Shown: positions 1 to 5,011 of the stretch, piece by piece
How positions within the stretch are numbered: the first letter of the stretch is position 1
Layout: each line of letters starts with the position of its first letter
Source: Pseudomonas sp.
Lineage (GTDB): Bacteria > Pseudomonadota > Gammaproteobacteria > Pseudomonadales > Pseudomonadaceae
Direction: 5' to 3'
NCBI GenBank assembly: GCA_029240955.1
Contig: JARDZH010000229.1
Span: 1 to 5,011, forward strand
DNA: 5,011 bases
Notes under the pieces: generated by a model
The model's database searches: none
Told to the model about the DNA's origin: nothing
Seen by the model: the letters and a program-made list of their open reading frames with translations, nothing else
Translations under genes and position numbers: made by a program

Positions 1-1010
1 GGCAGCAGCACGGCGAACAGCGGCGAGAAGCCGAACACCAGGCTCGATGGTCCGAGCAGGTCCTGGATGATGCGGAAGGTGAAGCCCACCAGCACGCCGG
101 TGAAGACGCGTTGCCCCAGGGTCACCGAACGCAGCGGCCCGAAGATGAACGAGATCGCCATCAGCACCAGCGCGACCGTCACCAGCGGTTGCAGCACCTT
201 GGTCCAGAACGCCAGCCAGTAGCGGCCGTTGCTCAAGCCCTGATCCGCCAGATAATGCGCATAGCTCCACAAACCTGTGATCGACAGCGACTCCGGTGGC
301 ATGACCACGGTGCTCAGCAGTTGCGGGCTGAGCGATACGTCCCAGCGTTCGGTCGGCGTATTGATGACTTCGGTCGCGCCTTCGCGGAACCAGGTGGTCG
401 CGACGTCTTTCAGCTCCCACGAATCAGTGTTGAAAGTCGCCTGACGAGCGAAACTCGAGGAAATCATGTGGCGCTGATCGTCGAAGCGATAGCGCGTCAC
501 ACCGTACATGACGCCGTTTGGCTGCACGCTGTTGATGTGAATGAATTCGTCACCCTGACGGTGCCACAGACCGTGCTTGGCGCTTTGCGCGTCGCCGCTG
601 CCCTGAGCCAGCGAACGTGCAGCCTGCGCCTGATTCTCGGCGTAAGGTGCGACGTACTCGCCGACCAGAACGCCCGCCACCATCAGGAACAGCATCGGCT
701 TCATGACCGCCCAGACGATACGAGCGATGGAAACGCCCGCCGCGCGCATGATGGTGAGTTCGCTGCTGCTGGCCAGGCTGCCCAGGCCGATCAGACAACC
801 GATCAGCGCCGCCATCGGCAGCATTTCGTAGACCCGCCGCGGGGCCGTCAGCAGTACGAAGCTGCCGGCGTCCCACAGGCTGTAGCTGTCGCTCACATCG
901 CCCATTTCGTCGATGAACGCGAACAGCGAAGCCAGGCCAAGAATGATCCCGAGTACCGCCAGGATCGCCATGAAGACGCTTTTACCAATGTACCGATCGA
1001 GCTTAACCAC
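1..1010 (-). CDS. lptG: LPS export ABC transporter permease LptG (3' end cut off by window edge)
   Basis: LptG is one of the two transmembrane subunits of LptB2FG, the inner-membrane ABC transporter that extracts lipopolysaccharide and passes it to LptC and the periplasmic bridge. The visible part is 336 codons plus two bases; known LptG proteins have about 350-360 residues, so only about the last 20 are missing. The reading frame is open to the edge. Hydrophobic segments at about residues 12-33, 60-80 and 100-120 are followed by a soluble, beta-rich periplasmic region (about 125-265) and more membrane segments at about 268-290, 302-318 and from 326, the usual YjgP/YjgQ layout. The cytoplasmic stretch SSELTIMRAAGVS (81-93) after the second segment is the conserved coupling-helix region that contacts LptB. 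The GTG start is chosen because it gives the family N-terminus MVKLDRYIG and has a strong GGAGG six bases upstream. It overlaps the lptF stop by 8 bases, so the two are probably translationally coupled. Confidence 0.96.
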   Translation of the reverse strand, partial: MVKLDRYIGKSVFMAILAVLGIILGLASLFAFIDEMGDVSDSYSLWDAGSFVLLTAPRRVYEMLPMAALIGCLIGLGSLASSSELTIMRAAGVSIARIVWAVMKPMLFLMVAGVLVGEYVAPYAENQAQAARSLAQGSGDAQSAKHGLWHRQGDEFIHINSVQPNGVMYGVTRYRFDDQRHMISSSFARQATFNTDSWELKDVATTWFREGATEVINTPTERWDVSLSPQLLSTVVMPPESLSITGLWSYAHYLADQGLSNGRYWLAFWTKVLQPLVTVALVLMAISFIFGPLRSVTLGQRVFTGVLVGFTFRIIQDLLGPSSLVFGFSPLFAVLL

Positions 1011-2124
1011 GAGCCACCTCCGAAACGCTGCGGCGACTCGCCATTTTCAGCCGCAAGGGCTCCCAGTAAAGAAGGCCCAGACCGATCAGCAGGAACAGCC
1101 CGTGCACCCACCACATGCCCAGCGCCTGCGGCAGCTTGCCTTTCTCCAGCGCGCCGCGCACGGCGATCAGGATGGTCAGGTACGACATGTACAGCAGAAT
1201 GGCCGGCAGAAGCTTGAGATAACGGCCCTGACGTGGGTTGACCCGCGACAGCGGCACGGCCATCAGCGTCACGATGAACACCAGAATCGGCAGGGAAATA
1301 CGCCACTGCATTTCAGCCTTGGCGCGCGGCGTGTCGGTGCTCAGCAGTTCGCTGGTCGAGATCGCCTCGCGGTCGGTGATTTCATTGCTGATATCCGGCT
1401 TGGGCAGCATCGCGCCGTACGTGTCGTACTTGATGACGCGGTAGTCGGCCTGGCCCGGACTGCCGTCGTAGCGGTAACCGTTTTCAAGGATCAGGAACCG
1501 GGTGCCATCAGGCCGGACTTCCTGACGGCCCTTCTCGGCCACCAGCACGGTGATGCCGCGGTCCTTGGTCTTGTCGGTGGACATGCGCTTCTCGGAGATG
1601 AACACGCCGCCAAGCTCACCGCGGTCTTCCGAAAGCTCTTGGGTATAGGTGACTCGCGTGCCATCGCGCAACGCCTGGAAACGACCCGGCACCAGCGTGT
1701 CGAATTCGGTCATGGCGTCCTGTTTGTTGATCAGCAGCGAGAACTGGGTTGCGCCCTGAGGCGCGAGGCTGAAGCTCAGCCAGGCAACCAGCAGTGCCAC
1801 CAGCGCGGCCGGCGCCATTGTCATGGCGAGCAGACGTTGCTGGCTCATGCCGGTCGCCGACAGCACGGTCATCTCGCTTTCGAGGTACAGCCGGCCGTAC
1901 GCCAGCAGAATGCCGAGAAACAGACCCAGCGGCAGAATCAGCTGCAGAAAGCCCGGCAGACGAAAGCCCATGATCATGAACAGCACGCCAGGGTCCAGCG
2001 CACCGGACGCAGCCTGGGCCAGGTATTTGATGAAACGTCCGCTCATGATGATGACCAGCAGCACGGCACTCACCGCGCTCATGGTAACCAGCACTTCACG
2101 GGACAGGTAACGAAAGACGATCAA
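1003..2124 (-). CDS. lptF: LPS export ABC transporter permease LptF
   Basis: LptF pairs with LptG as the membrane half of the LptB2FG lipopolysaccharide exporter in the inner membrane. The protein is 373 residues, close to E. coli LptF (about 366). Six hydrophobic segments are visible at about 9-30, 53-77, 103-122, 274-292, 305-323 and 335-353. A hydrophilic periplasmic region of about 150 residues lies between the third and fourth. The loop after segment two, LESEMTVLSATGMS (81-94), is the family's conserved coupling region facing the LptB ATPase. The frame stays open upstream to an ATG at 2289, but that start would lie upstream of the probable promoter and add 55 residues unlike any LptF. 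I chose TTG at 2124 because it gives the known Pseudomonas N-terminus (IVFRYLSRE after the start) and has GGAG eight bases upstream. The TAA stop overlaps the lptG start. Identity is near certain; the start is likely but not proven. Confidence 0.96.
   Translation of the reverse strand: MIVFRYLSREVLVTMSAVSAVLLVIIMSGRFIKYLAQAASGALDPGVLFMIMGFRLPGFLQLILPLGLFLGILLAYGRLYLESEMTVLSATGMSQQRLLAMTMAPAALVALLVAWLSFSLAPQGATQFSLLINKQDAMTEFDTLVPGRFQALRDGTRVTYTQELSEDRGELGGVFISEKRMSTDKTKDRGITVLVAEKGRQEVRPDGTRFLILENGYRYDGSPGQADYRVIKYDTYGAMLPKPDISNEITDREAISTSELLSTDTPRAKAEMQWRISLPILVFIVTLMAVPLSRVNPRQGRYLKLLPAILLYMSYLTILIAVRGALEKGKLPQALGMWWVHGLFLLIGLGLLYWEPLRLKMASRRSVSEVARG
1017..1021 (-). promoter_or_regulatory. 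Ribosome binding site of lptG, inside lptF
   Basis: On the minus strand GGAGG lies six bases before the GTG at 1010-1008. It sits within the last codons of lptF. This strong site at ideal spacing decides for GTG as the lptG start although the codon is not ATG. Confidence 0.8.
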
Positions 2125-2132
2125 ACCAGACA

Positions 2133-2136
2133 CTCC
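2133..2136 (-). promoter_or_regulatory. Ribosome binding site supporting the TTG start of lptF
   Basis: GGAG on the minus strand lies eight bases before the TTG codon at 2124-2122. No in-frame ATG exists between the predicted promoter and this TTG. An in-frame GTG three codons upstream (2133-2131) overlaps this site and has no ribosome binding site of its own, so TTG is preferred. Confidence 0.6.
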
Positions 2137-2235
2137 AGAGTTGTCAGGCTCAGGCAGCCAAACAGGGAAAATGTGAGCCGCGGCAACCGGAGACTCGCGG
2201 TCGGCAAGCAGGCCGGCCACCAAAAAATATGCGGC

Positions 2236-2264
2236 ATTATCCTGTGATTGACGAGTTCTGTCAC
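2236..2264 (-). promoter_or_regulatory. Predicted sigma70-type promoter of lptF-lptG
   Basis: On the minus strand GTGACA (2264-2259) matches five of six bases of the -35 consensus. After exactly 17 bases, GATAAT (2241-2236) matches five of six bases of the -10 consensus. Transcription would begin near 2229, leaving about 105 nt of leader before the lptF start. It is the best promoter match I found in the window. It is a sequence match only; there is no direct evidence of use. Confidence 0.6.
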
Positions 2265-2385
2265 GGCGCAAGCTGGATAGTTCGCACATACCCGTCCTAC
2301 AAGCCTTTGATCGGGGTTGTCAGGGGTCGTGCGGCGGGGTCAAACTGCGAGGCTTATCGCTGGCATTGTCCTGCAAAACACCTGA

Positions 2386-3933
<1,548 letters not shown>

Positions 3934-3940
3934 GTTGACC

Positions 3941-3974
3941 TGCAACGCATCGCCCCGCGCGGCGATGCGTTGCA
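3941..3974. repeat. Perfect 14-bp inverted repeat between pepA and holC
   Basis: The arms TGCAACGCATCGCC (3941-3954) and GGCGATGCGTTGCA (3961-3974) are exact reverse complements around a six-base loop, CCGCGC. The hairpin begins 7 bases after the pepA stop and ends 15 bases before the holC ATG. No run of T follows on either strand, so it is not a classical intrinsic terminator. It could instead reduce read-through, stabilise the 3' end of pepA mRNA, or influence holC translation. The repeat is seen directly; its role is inference. Confidence 0.85.
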
Positions 3975-3989
3975 TGCTCCGGAACTCCC

Positions 3990-4418
3990 ATGACTCAAGT
4001 CGACTTCTATATTCTTCCCAGCGCAGACCCGGCAGCCCGCCTGGACTTCGCTTGCAAACTGACGGAAAAAGCCTGGCGGCTCGGCCACAAGGTCTATGTG
4101 CACTGCACGGACGTGGCGCAGCGTGACGAGCTCGATGCCCGGCTGTGGAGCTTCAAAGGCGAGGTTTTCCTGCCGCACGGCGCTGCCGAAGCCGACAGCG
4201 ATGCAGCTGTCGTGCTGGGCCTGGGCGATGACTGCGGCTCGCATCAGGACCTGCTGGTCAACCTCGACCTGCGCATTCCGGCGTTCTTCAAAAGCTTTGC
4301 CCGCGTGGCGGAGATCGTTGTCGAAGAACCCGCCATACGCCTGGCCGCGCGAGAGAGTTTCCGCTCGTACCGCGAACAGGGCTATCCTCCGCAAGACCAC
4401 CGACTGCAGCGTCTTTGA
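3990..4418 (+). CDS. holC: DNA polymerase III chi subunit HolC
   Basis: Chi is an accessory subunit of the DNA polymerase III clamp loader. It binds psi (HolD) and, through its other face, the C-terminal tail of single-strand binding protein, tying the replisome to SSB-coated lagging strand. The protein is 142 residues against about 147 in E. coli. It starts with the family strand VDFYIL (4-9), has the conserved stretch LDARLWSFKGEVFLPHG (48-64), and ends with RESFRSYREQGY (121-132), which matches the end of E. coli chi. R128 here appears to align with the SSB-contacting R128 of E. coli. No psi gene is visible, as expected since holD lies elsewhere in E. coli too. The start is ATG at 3990 with a modest GGA at 3981-3983 upstream. 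The gene lies 56 bases after pepA, with a hairpin in the gap, and 7 bases before the next gene. Confidence 0.94.
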   Translation: MTQVDFYILPSADPAARLDFACKLTEKAWRLGHKVYVHCTDVAQRDELDARLWSFKGEVFLPHGAAEADSDAAVVLGLGDDCGSHQDLLVNLDLRIPAFFKSFARVAEIVVEEPAIRLAARESFRSYREQGYPPQDHRLQRL

Positions 4419-4421
4419 GGG
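4417..4421 (+). promoter_or_regulatory. Ribosome binding site of the small gene, overlapping the holC stop
   Basis: GAGGG starts within the TGA stop of holC and lies four bases before the ATG at 4426. The overlap suggests translation of the small gene follows directly on that of holC. Confidence 0.7.
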
Positions 4422-4425
4422 CACG

Positions 4426-4839
4426 ATGGATACTTCAAAAAAAGCGGAATCGGCACACCTGCTCGACGACCTTGAATCGATCCGCCAATTGTTGGGCGAC
4501 GATAACCTTCAGCCTCCGCTGTTGACCGACACCCTTCATCGAGAGGGCCAGATCCCGCTGTTGTTCGACGTGGTCGGCAACCGGCCAGTCGTGATCGACG
4601 AACCCGATGAACATGTCGATGACATCCCGGTTCTCGTTGTCGAGCCCGCGCCGCAAGCGCCTGCGAACGAGACAGCATCGAATGCCGATGCCCCTCTCTA
4701 TCTGGATCGTGAACTGCGCGCCGCCGCAGAACTGATCATGCAGGACGTGATCGACGACTTCGCGCCGCATATCGAAACCGAGATCAAACGACGCCTCGAC
4801 GCGCGCATGGAGCGCTTGTTGAGTCAGTATCAAGGTTGA
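4426..4839 (+). CDS. Uncharacterised acidic protein between holC and valS
   Basis: I do not recognise a named family for this 137-residue protein. I recall that P. aeruginosa also has a hypothetical gene at this place between holC and valS. It has no signal peptide or membrane segment, so it should be cytoplasmic. Residues 12-26 (LLDDLESIRQLLGDD) look like a short acidic amphipathic helix. Three related short motifs follow: PPLLTDTL (30-37), IPLLFDVV (43-50) and IPVLVVEP (67-74). A Pro/Ala-rich, probably disordered linker covers about 73-90. Residues 93-135 form a predicted long amphipathic helix with mixed charge, which could support self-association or partner binding. This build (helix, short linear motifs, linker, helix) suits an adaptor or scaffold, but no function can be assigned. 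The gene is only 7 bases after holC and has a good ribosome binding site, so it shares its mRNA. Its reality as a gene is well supported. Confidence 0.85.
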   Translation: MDTSKKAESAHLLDDLESIRQLLGDDNLQPPLLTDTLHREGQIPLLFDVVGNRPVVIDEPDEHVDDIPVLVVEPAPQAPANETASNADAPLYLDRELRAAAELIMQDVIDDFAPHIETEIKRRLDARMERLLSQYQG

Positions 4840-4869
4840 CTGCCACATCGCGTCCGCAAGAGTGACGAA

Positions 4870-4908
4870 GGCAGCCCGGCAGGCGTGAGCCTGTGGCCTG
4901 CGGCTGCC
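4870..4908 (+). terminator. GC-rich hairpin after the pepA-holC gene group, possible terminator
   Basis: GGCAGCC (4870-4876) pairs with GGCTGCC (4902-4908). Inside it, after a two-base bulge, GCAGGC (4879-4884) pairs with GCCTGC (4896-4901), leaving an 11-base loop. An alternative inner stem is CAGGC/GCCTG around GTGA (4880-4893). The stem begins 30 bases after the preceding stop codon, a usual place for a terminator. The bases that follow are C-rich rather than T-rich, so intrinsic termination would be weak. The hairpin is visible; calling it a terminator is inference. Confidence 0.4.
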
Positions 4909-4922
4909 CCCCTCGCTATACT
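4894..4922 (+). promoter_or_regulatory. Possible promoter of valS
   Basis: TATACT at 4917-4922 matches five of six bases of the -10 consensus. The -35 position 17 bases upstream (TGGCCT, 4894-4899) matches only three of six and lies inside the hairpin's right arm. Transcription would begin near 4929, about 35 bases before the valS ATG. This would let valS be expressed apart from holC, but read-through from upstream is also possible. Confidence 0.35.
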
Positions 4923-4963
4923 TGTCGGCTTTCCCGAATTAATGCCACAGGTTCCCGCCGCGC

Positions 4964-5011
4964 ATGGACAAGACCTACCAGCCGCACGCCATCGAAACTT
5001 CCTGGTACCAG
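4964..5011 (+). CDS. valS: Valyl-tRNA synthetase ValS (first 16 codons only)
   Basis: Only the N-terminus MDKTYQPHAIETSWYQ is inside the window; the frame is open to the right edge. It matches the start of Pseudomonas valyl-tRNA synthetase, a cytoplasmic class I enzyme of roughly 950 residues that charges tRNA-Val. No catalytic motif (HIGH, KMSKS) is reached, so the call rests on this short N-terminus and on the conserved holC-valS gene order. The ribosome binding site is weak: only CAGG about 12 bases upstream (4948-4951). The window gives no information on the rest of the gene. Confidence 0.88.
   Translation, partial: MDKTYQPHAIETSWYQ

Noticed and set aside
111..1217. A 368-residue plus-strand open frame opposite lptG and the end of lptF
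   Set aside because: It is antisense to two well-recognised membrane protein genes, has a composition rich in Arg, Gln, His and Ala typical of shadow frames in GC-rich DNA, and shows no family motif.
913..2247. A 444-residue plus-strand open frame opposite lptF
   Set aside because: It is the antisense shadow of lptF: rich in His, Gln and Arg, without domain motifs or a clear ribosome binding site. The length reflects codon bias in the real gene.
2317..2346. A TTGTCA / CAAACT pair as the pepA promoter
   Set aside because: Only the -35 half is a good match; the -10 half matches three of six bases, which is no better than chance.
4096..4839. A longer in-frame version of the small gene starting within holC at 4096
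   Set aside because: The added 110 residues are a frame-shifted reading of holC with low-complexity composition; the ATG at 4426 has the ribosome binding site and gives a sensible protein.

Overview
The window is ordinary chromosomal core genome of a Pseudomonas. Protein sequences and gene order (lptG-lptF facing away from pepA-holC-hypothetical-valS) match what I recall of that genus, and some residues suggest the P. syringae/P. fluorescens side rather than P. aeruginosa; the species call is inference. By eye, base composition is fairly GC-rich and even throughout. I see no insertion sequence, phage gene, tRNA, CRISPR array or other sign of transfer.

Left part (1-2124, minus strand): lptF and lptG, an operon whose genes overlap by 8 bases, encode the two inner-membrane permease subunits of the lipopolysaccharide exporter LptB2FG. 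lptG runs off the left edge. Both genes use non-ATG starts (TTG for lptF, GTG for lptG), each with a visible ribosome binding site. A good sigma70-type promoter for the pair lies at 2236-2264, giving a leader of about 105 nt.

Middle (2125-2442): a 318-base divergent intergenic region. It holds the lptF promoter but no convincing promoter for pepA.

Right part (2443-5011, plus strand): pepA (M17 leucyl aminopeptidase), holC (DNA polymerase III chi subunit), an unnamed acidic 137-residue protein, and the first 16 codons of valS (valyl-tRNA synthetase). pepA and holC are separated by 56 bases that hold a perfect 14-bp inverted repeat. holC and the unnamed gene are 7 bases apart and surely co-transcribed. 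A GC-rich hairpin followed by a plausible promoter lies between the unnamed gene and valS.

The genes are not one pathway: LPS export, peptide turnover and DNA-binding regulation, replisome-SSB contact and tRNA charging sit together in an arrangement also found in E. coli. I found no undescribed system. The least understood element is the small gene between holC and valS, with its repeated short IPxLxDVV-like motifs.
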